From Selenomonadales bacterium (GTDB taxonomy: Bacteria; Bacillota; Negativicutes; Sporomusales; UBA7701): 64,000 nt of DNA. How positions within the stretch are numbered: the first letter of the stretch is position 1; the number at the start of each line of letters is the position of its first letter. The stretch lies in contig JAHDOI010000038.1 of assembly GCA_018434945.1 (NCBI GenBank), forward strand, positions 1-64,000, read 5' to 3'. This document shows positions 8,049 to 17,293 of this stretch, piece after piece. Both the position numbers and the translations under genes were made by a program. Below the pieces are notes generated by a model. It was not told the DNA's origin and made no database searches. It saw nothing but the letters and a program-made list of their open reading frames with translations.

Positions 8049-9200
8049 GTGATTTATCTCGACAATGCCGCCACGAGCTGGCCAAAACCGGCCGCGGTCC
8101 CCAGGGCCGTAGCCGCCTGCCTGCGCCGGGCCGCCAGCCCGGGGAGGGGCGGACACGGCCTCAGCCGGGAGGCGGACAAGATACTGTTCGCAGCCCGCGA
8201 AGCGCTGGCCGCCCTGTTCGGCGCTGAAAACTCCGGCACCATCACCTTCGCCGCCAATGCCACCGACGCCCTGAATACCGCCCTTTTCGGCCTGCTGGCC
8301 CCGGGCGATAGGGTCGTCACCACCTCAATGGAACACAATGCCGTGGCCCGACCGCTGAGAGCACTCGAAGACCGCGGCCTCATCCTGGAAATCGTCGGCT
8401 GCGACCGTACCGGCGCACTGCCCCTGGACAGCCTGGACGACGCGCTGGATGGCGGCGCCAAAGCGGTCGTCGTCACCCACGCATCTAATGTCACCGGCGG
8501 CGTCATGCCGCTTGCCGACATCGGCCGCAAAGCCCGCGCCGCCGGCGCGCTCCTCATCGTCGACGCCGCCCAGACCGCCGGCGCCGAACCTGTCGATGTC
8601 GCCGCCATGGGTATCGACGTCATGGCCTTTAGCGGCCACAAAAGCCTCCTTGGTCCGCAAGGGACCGGCGGTCTCTATGTGCGGGAAGGAGTCATGGTCG
8701 AGCCGCTCCGGTACGGCGGCACCGGCAGCCTGTCCGAGTCCGACCGCCAGCCCCCTTTCTACCCCGACAGGTTGGAGAGCGGCACGCCGAACACGCCGGG
8801 TATCGCCGGCCTGCTCGCCGGCGTCCGGTACATAAACCAGCGCGGACTGGAAGACATCCGCGCTGCCGAACATCGGCTCACGCGCGAACTGGTTGCCGGA
8901 CTGGCCTCCATCTCCGGAATCGAGGTTTACGGACCGCCGCCCGGCGCGCCGCGGGCCGCCGTCGTTTCCTTCACGGTCGGCGACCGGGACAGCGGCGAGA
9001 TCGCCTACCGTCTCGACCGCGAACACGGTATCGCCTGCCGGGGAGGACTGCACTGCGCCCCGTGGGCCCACAAGACCATCGGCACACTGTCCACTGGCAC
9101 CGTCCGTTTCAGCCCCGGCTGCTTTACCACCGCGGCCGACATAGCCGCCGCCCTGGCCGCGGTGCGATCGATCGCCGCCGGACACGGAAACACACACTGA
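8049..9200 (+). CDS. Cysteine desulfurase family protein (class V aminotransferase fold)
   Basis: This PLP enzyme is likely to release sulfur from cysteine. The 383-residue protein begins with a GTG after GGGGGTG and shows IYLDNAATSWPKP at the N-terminus, the PLP lysine in FSGHKSLLGPQGTGG (about 195-210), and a C-terminal GLHCAPWAHKTIGT loop with the catalytic-type cysteine. It follows hydF by 13 bp, so it is probably cotranscribed; sulfur supply for iron-sulfur assembly is a plausible but unproven role. Selenocysteine lyase activity is an alternative. Confidence 0.85.
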   Translation: MIYLDNAATSWPKPAAVPRAVAACLRRAASPGRGGHGLSREADKILFAAREALAALFGAENSGTITFAANATDALNTALFGLLAPGDRVVTTSMEHNAVARPLRALEDRGLILEIVGCDRTGALPLDSLDDALDGGAKAVVVTHASNVTGGVMPLADIGRKARAAGALLIVDAAQTAGAEPVDVAAMGIDVMAFSGHKSLLGPQGTGGLYVREGVMVEPLRYGGTGSLSESDRQPPFYPDRLESGTPNTPGIAGLLAGVRYINQRGLEDIRAAEHRLTRELVAGLASISGIEVYGPPPGAPRAAVVSFTVGDRDSGEIAYRLDREHGIACRGGLHCAPWAHKTIGTLSTGTVRFSPGCFTTAADIAAALAAVRSIAAGHGNTH

Positions 9201-9253
9201 AGTATGGCATGCCGGCCCCGGCCGGTCAAAAGAAAGGGGAACCGCAAAAACAC

Positions 9254-9772
9254 ATGGATTACATGACCCAATTCACCGTCTGGTTGACAGGAAATCTGCA
9301 ATATGTAATCATCTCCCTCACCGGCCTTATCTTTATTGCTCTTATCGTCTTCATCAACATCAACATTAAACTTGGCAAACTCAACCGCCGTTACAAGAAA
9401 ATGATGCAGGGCACCGACGGGACCAACCTCGAAAGCATCCTTTTCCAGCATATCGACACCGTCAAAGACGCGACTGCCAAGGTGGCTGCCCTCGAGCAGG
9501 AAACCCGCAGGCTGGACGGGCGGCTGAAATACTGCGTGCAGAAGATGGGCATAGTCCGCTTCAACGCATTCGAAGACACCGGCAGCGACCTCAGCTTCGC
9601 GGTCGCCCTCCTCGATTCCAACGACGACGGAGTTGTATTCTCCAGTATTTATAGCCGCAGCGAATCACGCGTTTATGCCAAACCGGTTTCCGCCGGCAAG
9701 TCCACATATTTCCTGACAGACGAAGAGAAAAAAGCCATTGCGGAAGCCAGGGAAATATTTTCTAAACGCTAG
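9254..9772 (+). CDS. DUF4446 family membrane protein
   Basis: A 172-residue protein of unknown function has one N-terminal membrane helix (about residues 15-38), a short heptad-like segment (about 70-90) and a soluble domain with RFNAFEDTGSDLSFAVALLDSNDDGVVFSS, characteristic of DUF4446. Genes of this family are often next to parAB in Firmicutes, as here. The start is uncertain: an AAAGGGG site lies about 14 bases before the ATG at 9254. Confidence 0.8.
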   Translation: MDYMTQFTVWLTGNLQYVIISLTGLIFIALIVFININIKLGKLNRRYKKMMQGTDGTNLESILFQHIDTVKDATAKVAALEQETRRLDGRLKYCVQKMGIVRFNAFEDTGSDLSFAVALLDSNDDGVVFSSIYSRSESRVYAKPVSAGKSTYFLTDEEKKAIAEAREIFSKR

Positions 9773-9843
9773 CAGGATTATCCAACCCAAAAGGAGAATA
9801 CTATTACACCCTATCGGGCGCAACACTTTTTGTCGAAAGGACG

Positions 9844-10833
9844 GTGAATGGTTTGCCTGTTTGGAAACAGGGAGATGGCGGAAAAAGGCACATTCAAACC
9901 GTCTTACAGAAAGTCTTGCCCGCAAAAAACGCCCCACCCGACCGGCGCGAATATACCCTGATGTTCGTACCCCACCACGGCAAGAACCCCTTTAGCCTGC
10001 GCATACCCATAAAAGCGCTCAAAATTACCGCCGCCGCCCTGGGTGTAATGCTGGTGCTGTCGATAGGCACCTTCATCCACTATCGCCACACGGTAAATGT
10101 AGCCACCACGGAGAAAGCGGAGCTCGAACGGCTGAGAGAAGTGAACGTCGCCCAGAACAAGCAGATCGAACAGTTGGCCAAGGCCACCGCCGTTCTGCAG
10201 GAAGACATCGGACGACTGAACAAGCTGGACGCCGAAATCCGCCGCCTTGTCAACAGCGACGAACAGCCCGCTTCCCGCTCCGGAGCCGTCCGGCCGTCCT
10301 CGCAGGGTGGACAAGGCGGTCCGGTAATCAAGCCCCAGATCAACGACCTCGCCAATCTCGTGAAAGATATGCAGGCGACCGCAAAAGCACGCGAACAGAG
10401 CCTCGCCGCGCTCAAAGAAGAGCTCGTCGCCCGCAACGCGCGCGTTGCCGCAACCCCTTCCATCTGGCCCACGTACGGCGACGTCACCTCCCGCTTCGGC
10501 TGGAGGGGATCACCGTGGGGATGGGGCAGCGACTGGCACCCCGGCATTGACATCGCAAACGACTACGGAACGCCGATTGAAGCCACCGCCGAAGGCACGG
10601 TCATCTACAGCGGCTGGTACAGCGGCTACGGGAAAATGATACAGATAGACCATCACAACGGCATCGTCACCGTCTATGCCCACAATTCGGAAAATATCGT
10701 CGCCGTCGGCGACCGGGTCAAAAAGGGCGAGACCATTGCCTACATGGGCAGCACCGGCTACAGTACAGGCCCGCATCTCCATTATGAAGTACGCGTTAAC
10801 GGCACCGCTGTTAATCCGGCTAACTTTTTGTAA
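9844..10833 (+). CDS. M23 family metallopeptidase with membrane anchor and coiled coil
   Basis: Probable cell-wall endopeptidase acting outside the membrane. The 329-residue product has a cytoplasmic N-terminus, one membrane helix (about 60-80), a coiled-coil stretch (about 88-140) and a C-terminal LytM/M23 domain with zinc-ligand motifs WHPGIDIAN (H-x3-D) and GPHLHYEV (HxH). The GTG start at 9844 is tentative because its AAAGG site is only about three bases away. The bactofilin gene follows 18 bp later; M23-bactofilin pairs are common and link wall hydrolysis to a cytoskeletal polymer. Confidence 0.88.
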   Translation: MNGLPVWKQGDGGKRHIQTVLQKVLPAKNAPPDRREYTLMFVPHHGKNPFSLRIPIKALKITAAALGVMLVLSIGTFIHYRHTVNVATTEKAELERLREVNVAQNKQIEQLAKATAVLQEDIGRLNKLDAEIRRLVNSDEQPASRSGAVRPSSQGGQGGPVIKPQINDLANLVKDMQATAKAREQSLAALKEELVARNARVAATPSIWPTYGDVTSRFGWRGSPWGWGSDWHPGIDIANDYGTPIEATAEGTVIYSGWYSGYGKMIQIDHHNGIVTVYAHNSENIVAVGDRVKKGETIAYMGSTGYSTGPHLHYEVRVNGTAVNPANFL

Positions 10834-10851
10834 GCTAGGAGAGAAAACCTG

Positions 10852-11274
10852 ATGCTTGGCAGCAGCAAGCGGACGACCTCCGCATTCAGCGAGCAGATCG
10901 AGACCATAATCGGCCCTGCGACCCAGGTAAAAGGCAACATCTCGGCTGGGGGCACTATCCGGGTTGACGGTCAGGCGGAAGGCGAAATCAGCGCCAAGGG
11001 CGACATCATCGTCGGCGAAACCGGCATTGTCCGCGCCCAGATAAAAGGCCGCAGCGCCACCGTCGCCGGCACAGTCCACGGCAACGTCGATGTCACCGAC
11101 AAGCTTGAACTCACTTCGAGCGCCAAGCTCTACGGCGATATCAAGACCGGCGTCCTGATCATCGGCGAAGGCGCGATCTTCAAGGGTGCCTGCGAGATGC
11201 GCAACGGCAGCGACAAATCTTCCGAAACGGCCAATCAGTCGCGTGATATGAAACCAAACCCAGCAAAAAGTTGA
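10852..11274 (+). CDS. Bactofilin family protein
   Basis: Bactofilins polymerise into membrane-associated filaments that position wall enzymes. The 140-residue protein has the repetitive beta-helix core from about residue 20 to 115 (VKGNISAGGTIRVDGQAEG, GRSATVAGTVHGNVDV) and short unstructured tails. It directly follows the M23 peptidase and is closed by a terminator, so the DUF4446-M23-bactofilin group may form one transcript. Confidence 0.92.
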   Translation: MLGSSKRTTSAFSEQIETIIGPATQVKGNISAGGTIRVDGQAEGEISAKGDIIVGETGIVRAQIKGRSATVAGTVHGNVDVTDKLELTSSAKLYGDIKTGVLIIGEGAIFKGACEMRNGSDKSSETANQSRDMKPNPAKS

Positions 11275-11288
11275 CATGCATGAAAACG

Positions 11289-11325
11289 ACACCCCCGCAA
11301 ACAATAAACGCGGGGGTGTTATTTA
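11289..11325 (+). terminator. Terminator after the bactofilin gene
   Basis: ACACCCCCGC (11289-11298) pairs with GCGGGGGTGT (11310-11319), followed by TATTTAT. The 3' arm supplies the GGGGGTG that seems to be the ribosome binding site for the gene starting at 11325. Confidence 0.8.
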
Positions 11326-11567
11326 TGGCACGGCTCGTATCGGTCGAGCCAGGGCTTGACCCTGTCAAGGAACATCTGAGCAGCCAGGGTTATCAGGTCG
11401 TCGATCAGGGCGCCTGGGTGCGGCCGGTGGAGGCGGTAGTCTACAGCGGCGCGCCCCTTGCCGCAGGCCAGGATCGTGCCTGCGTCGCGGAAAGCACGGT
11501 ACTCGTAAACGCTGCCGGACTGACGCCCGAAGAAGTCGTCTTGCAGCTGGAAAACAAACTCAGCTGA
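11325..11567 (+). CDS. YkuS/UPF0180 family small protein
   Basis: An 80-residue protein of unknown function matching the YkuS-like pattern: an N-terminal VSVEPGLDPVKEHLSSQGYQVVD segment, a central VEAVVYSG, a VNAAGLTPEEVV stretch and no membrane helix. The ATG at 11325 follows GGGGGTG in the terminator stem, suggesting translation competes with hairpin formation. A related protein is encoded 60 bp downstream. Confidence 0.75.
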   Translation: MARLVSVEPGLDPVKEHLSSQGYQVVDQGAWVRPVEAVVYSGAPLAAGQDRACVAESTVLVNAAGLTPEEVVLQLENKLS

Positions 11568-11626
11568 CCGGTCGCCGCGGATAAACAAGCGCTAAGCAGA
11601 GATACTATCAGCGGAGGTGGAGCAAT

Positions 11627-11866
11627 ATGATCCAGGGTATCATCGCCGTTGAGCAAAACTTGTCCAATGTCATTGACCTGCTGGAAACCGAAGGCTACGA
11701 AGTGGTATCTCTCGACAATACCGATCTCGACAGCGTGGACGCCATCGTCGTCAGCGGCGCGGACATTAACCTGATGAACATTCAGGACACCCTTACCGAT
11801 GTCCCGGTAATAAGCGCCGCCGGCAAATCGGCGGAAGAAATCCTTGACGAAATCGACCGCCTGTGA
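11627..11866 (+). CDS. YkuS/UPF0180 family small protein, second copy
   Basis: This 79-residue protein shares its layout with the preceding gene (VEQNLSNVIDLLETEGYEVVSL, VDAIVVSGAD, ISAAGKSAEEILDEI), so the two are probably tandem paralogues. A GGAGGTGG site lies just upstream of the ATG. The function is unknown. Confidence 0.78.
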   Translation: MIQGIIAVEQNLSNVIDLLETEGYEVVSLDNTDLDSVDAIVVSGADINLMNIQDTLTDVPVISAAGKSAEEILDEIDRL

Positions 11867-11897
11867 CATCGACAAAGACATTAGGGCAGACTCTGAA

Positions 11898-11923
11898 GGG
11901 GTGTCAGCAGATGCTGACGCCCC
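11898..11923. terminator. Bidirectional hairpin between convergent genes
   Basis: GGGGTGTCAGC and GCTGACGCCCC form an 11-bp stem with one mismatch around an AGAT loop. It overlaps the yyaC stop codon and lies 32 bp after the last YkuS-like gene. Neither side has a strong T run. Confidence 0.5.
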
Positions 11924-12494
11924 GTTCTATTTCCTCCAAACCGCTCGCCAGTCCCCAGGCGATGGCGTCGGCCATTTTCACGACCAGATTGAGGCGGGTG
12001 CTTTGCAAAACGAGGTGCTCCATAAAACCGCCCACGTTGACGATGCCGGTGATACAGGTGTCGCCGACCGGCGGCAGGTCTTTGTTGACAGCCGCGCCGG
12101 GACGTAACGGGCCGCGGCCGACGGATACGAAACCCACGCTCTCGAGCCGGCCGAGGCAGGCGTCGACAGCGACGATATAGGGATTTACGAATGCCGCTGT
12201 GATCTTGTGGAGTGCATCGGCGAGGTTGGTGGCGTGCACCGGATCGTCGAGAGTGCCGAATACGTGGGGATATGTGTGCAGTGAGCGAAGGCGGCTGCCG
12301 GTGAGCGGCCCGAGGGCATCGCCGGTGGAGCGGTCGGTGCCGATGCAGAGGATGACGATCGGCCTTCCCGAAGACGTGGCCTCAGTCAGGACCGCGCGTA
12401 CGGAAGCGGCAAGTTCCTGGCGGCCGAGAGGATTATTAATGCTGAATTTACGCTCGTTTTCTGTCGCAGGAAGATTGAATAGGCGAGTGAGCAT
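11904..12494 (-). CDS. yyaC: Spore protease YyaC
   Basis: This 196-residue protein belongs to the YyaC family, related to the germination protease fold and associated with sporulation. The diagnostic segments ILCIGTDRSTGDALGPLTG (about 48-66), VAVDACLGR and GPLRPGAAVNKDLPPVGD are present. The ATG at 12494 has AAGGAGT four bases upstream and was chosen over an upstream ATG at 12524. It is convergent to the YkuS-like genes and divergent from selA. It is the clearest sign in this window that the host forms endospores. Confidence 0.88.
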   Translation of the reverse strand: MLTRLFNLPATENERKFSINNPLGRQELAASVRAVLTEATSSGRPIVILCIGTDRSTGDALGPLTGSRLRSLHTYPHVFGTLDDPVHATNLADALHKITAAFVNPYIVAVDACLGRLESVGFVSVGRGPLRPGAAVNKDLPPVGDTCITGIVNVGGFMEHLVLQSTRLNLVVKMADAIAWGLASGLEEIERGVSIC

Positions 12495-12624
12495 AGCGAC
12501 TCCTTGTGTAATGAGATACCACAAGTATGTCTTTTTTCGGCCGGCATTATTCGGTGACAGGAAAAGCCCGGCCGATTTGGAATAATAATATATAACTGCG
12601 ATACTCCGCGATCAAGGAGGCTCT

Positions 12625-14019
12625 ATGGAAACTCCGTCCGCCAAACTGCGCCGCATCCCGGCTATCGACCGTCTGCTGGCCGCCGCCGCCCCCCTGCCCG
12701 ACCTCGCCGCCCTGCCCCGCGACCTGCTTGTCGATATGCTGCGGCAGGCTGCCGACGCTGTGCGCGGCGAGGCACTCGCCGGCAAAGATGTCGACACAAC
12801 GCCCGCCGCCGTTATCGGCATCGCCCGCCGCCTGCTCGCCCGCGCCGGCGAGCCCAGCCTGCGGCGGGTAATAAACGCCACCGGCGTCGTCCTCCACACA
12901 AACCTCGGCCGCGCGCCGCTGAGCAGGCGGGCCCGCGAACGGGTCGCCGACGTAATGGAGGGCTACAGCACCCTCGAGTACGATCTCGCCAGCGGCGAGC
13001 GAGGCACCCGCTACAGCCATGTCGCCGCGCGCCTCGCCGCGCTGACCGGCGCCGAGGACGTCCTCGTCGTCAACAACAACGCCGCCGGCGTCATGCTGGT
13101 GCTCTCGGCGCTGGCCCGCGGTCGCGAGGTCATCGTCAGCCGCGGCCAACTCGTCGAGATTGGCGGCTCTTTCCGGGTGCCCGAGGTAATGGCGCAAAGC
13201 GGGGCCACCCTCATCGAAGTCGGCACCACCAACAAAACCCATATCCACGATTACGAACAGGCCATCGGCCCCAACACCGCCGCCATCCTCAAAGTACATA
13301 CAAGCAACTACCGCATCATCGGCTTTACCGCCCAGCCCGACGACGCAGCTTTAGCGGCGCTGGCCCGGCAGCACGGCCTGCCGCTCATAGAAGACCTGGG
13401 CAGCGGCACCCTCCGCGCCGTCGAGGCGGACGGCTGGCGTGAACCGGCGGTCGCCGAACGGCTGGCCGCCGGCATGGACCTCGTCACCTTCAGCGGTGAT
13501 AAATTGTTCGGCGGGCCCCAGGCCGGCATAATCGCCGGGAAAAAAGTGTTCATCGATAAACTCCGCCGCCATCCCCTGCTCCGGGCTATCCGCATCGACA
13601 AACTCACCCTCGCCGCCCTCGAGGGGACGCTGCTCGATTATCTCCTCGGCGAACCGGAGCTCGATATTCCTGTGCGACGGATGCTGCAGACCGACAGCCG
13701 GGAGCTGGCCGGCCGGGCCGCCGAGCTCGCCGCACTTCTGGGTGATCTGCCCGGCTGGCGGGTCGGAGTCGTCGCCCTCGTCTCCCAGGCCGGTGGCGGC
13801 GCCATGCCGGCAGTCGATCTCCCCGGCTGGGGCGTGAGCGCCCGTTCGACAGCACTTAGCGCAGCGGCCGCCGAAGAAAAACTGCGGCAACGTGCTCTGC
13901 CTGTAATCGTCCGCGTCAAAGACGACGGCCTCCTTTTCGATGTCCGCTGCCTCACAGCCGGTGATCTGGCGGAGATTCGCGGCGCCCTCGCCGCGCTGAC
14001 CGCCGAGGAGACGCCATGA
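12625..14019 (+). CDS. selA: L-seryl-tRNA(Sec) selenium transferase
   Basis: SelA is a PLP enzyme that converts seryl-tRNA(Sec) to selenocysteyl-tRNA(Sec) using selenophosphate. The 464-residue product has [19 protein letters not shown] (about 90-108), the PLP-binding lysine in [14 protein letters not shown] (about 290-303) and family length. AAGGAGG lies seven bases before the ATG. It overlaps selB as ATGA, and selD with a UGA codon lies 15 kb downstream. Confidence 0.95.
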   Translation: METPSAKLRRIPAIDRLLAAAAPLPDLAALPRDLLVDMLRQAADAVRGEALAGKDVDTTPAAVIGIARRLLARAGEPSLRRVINATGVVLHTNLGRAPLSRRARERVADVMEGYSTLEYDLASGERGTRYSHVAARLAALTGAEDVLVVNNNAAGVMLVLSALARGREVIVSRGQLVEIGGSFRVPEVMAQSGATLIEVGTTNKTHIHDYEQAIGPNTAAILKVHTSNYRIIGFTAQPDDAALAALARQHGLPLIEDLGSGTLRAVEADGWREPAVAERLAAGMDLVTFSGDKLFGGPQAGIIAGKKVFIDKLRRHPLLRAIRIDKLTLAALEGTLLDYLLGEPELDIPVRRMLQTDSRELAGRAAELAALLGDLPGWRVGVVALVSQAGGGAMPAVDLPGWGVSARSTALSAAAAEEKLRQRALPVIVRVKDDGLLFDVRCLTAGDLAEIRGALAALTAEETP

Positions 14020-15896
14020 AGTACGTCATCATCGGCACAGCCGGCCACGTCGACCACGGCAAGACCGCCCTTATCAAGGCTCTTACCGGTACCGATACCG
14101 ACCGTCTCAAAGAGGAGAAAGCGCGCGGCATCTCCATTGACCTCGGCTTCGCTTCCCTGCCCCTCGGTCCCGACATCACCGCCGGCGTTGTCGACGTCCC
14201 GGGGCATGAACGGTTTCTCAAAAATATGCTCGCCGGCACGGGCGGGATTGACCTCGTCATGCTTGTCATCGCCGCCGACGAGGGCATCATGCCCCAGACC
14301 CGCGAGCACCTGGCCATGCTTGGGCTTTATGGCGTCAAGAGCGGCGTCGTGGTAATAAACAAAACCGACAAAGTAGACGCCGACTGGCTGGCGCTGGTCG
14401 AAGAAGACATCGCCGCCTTCCTCGCCGACACCTTCCTGGCCGCCGCCCCCCGGCTCAGTGTTTCGGCCGTCACCGGCCAAGGCCTCGAGGAACTCCGCCG
14501 GGCGCTCGCGGCCGCCGCCGCCGCGCAGCCGGCCAGAGACAGTCAAGCTCCCTTCCGCCTGTGGGTCGACCGCGCCTTCACCGTCAAAGGCTACGGCACC
14601 GTCGTCACCGGCTCGGCCCTGAGCGGCACCGTCAGCGTCGGCGACAGCCTGCGGCTTTACCCGGCAAACAGCCTGGTAAGAGTGCGCGGGCTCGAATGGC
14701 ACGGCAGCAAATGCGGGCAGATACATGCCGGCCAGCGGGCGGCCATCAACGTCGGCGGGGTAGACGGCGAAGCGCCGGAGCGCGGCATGGTCCTCAGCGC
14801 TCCCGAGCGCGGGCAGGTCAGCACAGTCTGGGATGTCGTCGCCGACTGGCGCGAAGACGTCGCCGCCGGCACCCGCGTCCGCATCCACCTCGGCACGGGA
14901 GAATTCCTCGCCCGCGTCCACTACTTCAAAGACCGCCCGCGGCGCTTTGCCCGCCTCATCCTAGAAACGCCTGTCGCCGCCGGACTCGGCGATCGCGGCA
15001 TCGTCCGCCTTTACTCGCCCCAGCACCTCCTCGGCGGCGTGACCCTCGTCGCCCCCGGGGCAGCCAGCCGCCGTCTGCGCCCTGGGCGGCAGGCGCTGGC
15101 CGAAGCGCTCGCCGCCGGAGACCGTAAAGCCATCATCGCCGCTGTCATCGCGGACTTCGGCCAACCGGTCCAGGGGGACGACCTCAGGCGCGCGGCCGGC
15201 TATATCAAGGAGGCCGTCATCAGGGCCACCCTGGAATCGCTAACCGCCGAAGGCGCAGTTTTCCGCCTTGGCGATCATTACCTGGCCGCCAGCGTCCTCG
15301 CTTCCTTGAGCGAACGCCTGACCGCCGTGCTTGCCGCCTGCCATCGCGAACATCCCGACCGCCCCGGGCTTGCCAAGGAAATCCTGCGCCAGAAGCTCGG
15401 CCTCAAGGAACGTGCCTACGAAGCGCTCCTCGAACATTGGCAGGCGAAGGGAGTCATCGCCGTCACCGGCGCGGACGTCGCCCTCAGTGAATTCGCCAGC
15501 CGCCACAGCGACTGGCGGCAGGATCTCGCCGCCCGCGCCGATCAGGCACTGGACGGCATAGGGCTGGCCGGCATCGATGTGCAGGCGATTGCCGAAAAAA
15601 TGGCCCTCCCGCCGGACAAAGCGCGCGCCGCCCAGGATATTTTACTGCGCCAGGGGATGCTTGTCCGTGTGGGGGATATCCTTGTATACAGAAAAACAAT
15701 TCAGTGCATTGCGAGGCTTATCCAGCAGCATTTTGCGACCAACCCCACCCTTACAGTGGCGCAGCTTCGCGACCTCCTTAACACTTCCCGCAAAGTCGCC
15801 CTGCCGTTGCTCGAGTACTTCGATCTGCATAAATATACAATTCGCGATGGTGACAATCGCCGGCCCGGCCCAAAACTACGCGACTTATCAGAATAA
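14016..15896 (+). CDS. selB: Selenocysteine-specific translation elongation factor
   Basis: SelB carries Sec-tRNA to UGA codons marked by a SECIS element. The 626-residue protein starts [31 protein letters not shown], with the P-loop, DVPGHERF (G3) and NKTD (G4), followed by EF-Tu-like domains and C-terminal winged helices (from about residue 370) that bind SECIS RNA. It is translationally coupled to selA. No selC tRNA was recognised in the window. Confidence 0.95.
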   Translation: MKYVIIGTAGHVDHGKTALIKALTGTDTDRLKEEKARGISIDLGFASLPLGPDITAGVVDVPGHERFLKNMLAGTGGIDLVMLVIAADEGIMPQTREHLAMLGLYGVKSGVVVINKTDKVDADWLALVEEDIAAFLADTFLAAAPRLSVSAVTGQGLEELRRALAAAAAAQPARDSQAPFRLWVDRAFTVKGYGTVVTGSALSGTVSVGDSLRLYPANSLVRVRGLEWHGSKCGQIHAGQRAAINVGGVDGEAPERGMVLSAPERGQVSTVWDVVADWREDVAAGTRVRIHLGTGEFLARVHYFKDRPRRFARLILETPVAAGLGDRGIVRLYSPQHLLGGVTLVAPGAASRRLRPGRQALAEALAAGDRKAIIAAVIADFGQPVQGDDLRRAAGYIKEAVIRATLESLTAEGAVFRLGDHYLAASVLASLSERLTAVLAACHREHPDRPGLAKEILRQKLGLKERAYEALLEHWQAKGVIAVTGADVALSEFASRHSDWRQDLAARADQALDGIGLAGIDVQAIAEKMALPPDKARAAQDILLRQGMLVRVGDILVYRKTIQCIARLIQQHFATNPTLTVAQLRDLLNTSRKVALPLLEYFDLHKYTIRDGDNRRPGPKLRDLSE

Positions 15897-15916
15897 ACTT
15901 TATATTATTTTGCATA

Positions 15917-15945
15917 TTGACAGCATATATACTCCTTTTTATAAT
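15917..15945 (+). promoter_or_regulatory. Consensus sigma-70-type promoter of the glutamate synthase operon
   Basis: TTGACA (15917-15922) and TATAAT (15940-15945) are separated by 17 bases and precede the ykkC-family leader by about 27 bp. Confidence 0.88.
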
Positions 15946-15972
15946 TAGTGTTAACAAATCAGTATTGCAACC

Positions 15973-16090
15973 AAGGACAAATGTCCTTAAAAGGGAGTGT
16001 GCCTAGGGTTCCGCGCCAACGGCGGCCTGGACCGAGCGGCACAGACGCTGTCGGCGTTACACCGTGGGGATAAAATACCCGGCGGAAGGT
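15973..16090 (+). promoter_or_regulatory. ykkC-family riboswitch, subtype 2 (ppGpp or PRPP sensing likely)
   Basis: The leader has the ykkC hallmarks GTGCCTAGGGTTCCG (16009-16023 region), GGACCGAGCGGCAC, and ACACCGTGGGGATAAAA followed by CCCGGCGGAAGG. An extra 5' hairpin AAGGAC-AAAT-GTCCTT (15973-15988) matches the P0 stem described for subtype 2 RNAs rather than guanidine-I. ppGpp-type members are known upstream of amino acid biosynthesis genes including glutamate synthase, which is what follows here. The ligand is inferred; a PRPP sensor is the main alternative. Confidence 0.82.
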
Positions 16091-16091
16091 C

Positions 16092-16126
16092 CCGGAGAAG
16101 ATGGGATCTTCGCCGGTTTTTTATTT
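16092..16126 (+). terminator. Terminator of the ykkC riboswitch
   Basis: CCGGAGAAGAT (16092-16102) pairs, with one mismatch, to ATCTTCGCCGG (16106-16116), followed by TTTTTTATTT. It sits directly after the aptamer, about 60 bp before the first gene. Confidence 0.85.
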
Positions 16127-16186
16127 CGCCAGAATATGGTCGCGGTGAATATTCTATATTAATTGTTTTGGAGAGAGGTGGCCCAC

Positions 16187-17293
16187 ATGTGCCGAATAGG
16201 CGCGATCAAAAGCAAGGTAGCGTTCCACCCGTCGCAAGCCCTGCGCCTGATGCTGCCGCAACAGGAGGGACACGACAATTCGGGCTTCGCCATGGTGATG
16301 CAGGACCTCGACGGCGTTTTCGGCCAGTACAAGGATAAGCCGCTGCTGTCGCTGGCCTGCACCCAGAAGGGCGCTCAGATGGTCGAAAACTACATGGAGG
16401 CCCACAACTTCGCCCGTGTCTATGAATGGGTGCCGAAGCTCAACCGCAAACCGGGACTGGACATCAAGGCCATGCCCCACTACATCTTCCGCTGCTACGA
16501 CTACCCTGAACAGGTCCAGGGAGCCTCGCAGGCCGCCAAAGAAGAACTGCTCCTCGACACCCGCCTCGCCCTCAGGGCGCTGCTGGAAAAAGAGAACCAA
16601 GGCTACGCGTTTTCCCTGTGGCCTGACGTGCTCACCCTCAAGGAGATCGGCGACCCGCGCGACATCGCCGTCTACTTCCGGCTGTGGGACGACAGCGGCG
16701 AACTTATGGCCAAAAACGTCGTCGTGCAATGCCGCCAGAACACCAACTACGAAATCGTCCGCTACGCCGCCCACCCCTTCTTCATCCAGGGCTACACCCT
16801 GTGCGCCAACGGTGAGAACACATTCTACACCAAGAACAAGGAATACCAGAAATCGCTCCACCGGGGCTATATCGGCTTCGAATCCGACTCGCAGAACTTC
16901 CTCTACACCCTCCACTACGTCCTTCACCAACTCAAATGGCCTATTAAATACTATAAGCACGTCATCACCCCCCTGCCCTTCGAGGAGATCGAAAAGCGGC
17001 CCGACAAAGCCGAGCTGAAGCTTATCCGCCAGTCGCTCGGCCACCTCGAGATCAACGGGCCCAACACCATCATCGGCATGCTCCCCGACAACAGTCTCAT
17101 AACCTGCTGCGACTCCAAAAAACTGCGGCCGGTCGTCATCGGCGGCGACGGCACCACCATCGCCATATCCTCCGAGGTCTGCGGCCTCAACGTCGTCGTC
17201 CCCGACCGCGACCCCGCGACCGACGTTTACCCCGACGAGCGGGAAGTCGTCGTCATTACTTCCGACCTGGAGGTGCAGCGATGGAAACAGTAA
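16187..17293 (+). CDS. Glutamate synthase glutamine amidotransferase subunit (GltB1-like)
   Basis: A class II glutamine amidotransferase of 368 residues that should release ammonia from glutamine for the neighbouring synthase subunits. Choosing the ATG at 16187, preceded by GAGAGGTGG, puts the catalytic cysteine at position 2 (MCRIGAI) as the family requires. QEGHDNSGFAMVM fits the Ntn-hydrolase core. This matches the stand-alone amidotransferase subunit of the archaeal-type split GltB. Its end overlaps the next gene by 13 bases. It is first in the operon behind the ykkC riboswitch. Confidence 0.85.
   Translation: MCRIGAIKSKVAFHPSQALRLMLPQQEGHDNSGFAMVMQDLDGVFGQYKDKPLLSLACTQKGAQMVENYMEAHNFARVYEWVPKLNRKPGLDIKAMPHYIFRCYDYPEQVQGASQAAKEELLLDTRLALRALLEKENQGYAFSLWPDVLTLKEIGDPRDIAVYFRLWDDSGELMAKNVVVQCRQNTNYEIVRYAAHPFFIQGYTLCANGENTFYTKNKEYQKSLHRGYIGFESDSQNFLYTLHYVLHQLKWPIKYYKHVITPLPFEEIEKRPDKAELKLIRQSLGHLEINGPNTIIGMLPDNSLITCCDSKKLRPVVIGGDGTTIAISSEVCGLNVVVPDRDPATDVYPDEREVVVITSDLEVQRWKQ

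Noticed and set aside
15973-16090. Guanidine-I riboswitch
   Set aside because: The core is shared by all ykkC RNAs, but the extra P0 hairpin and the glutamate synthase target fit subtype 2 better than guanidine exporters or carboxylases.
11880-16190. selC (tRNA-Sec) near selAB
   Set aside because: No sequence with the long tRNA-Sec acceptor and variable arms and a TCA anticodon was recognised around selA-selB or elsewhere in the window.
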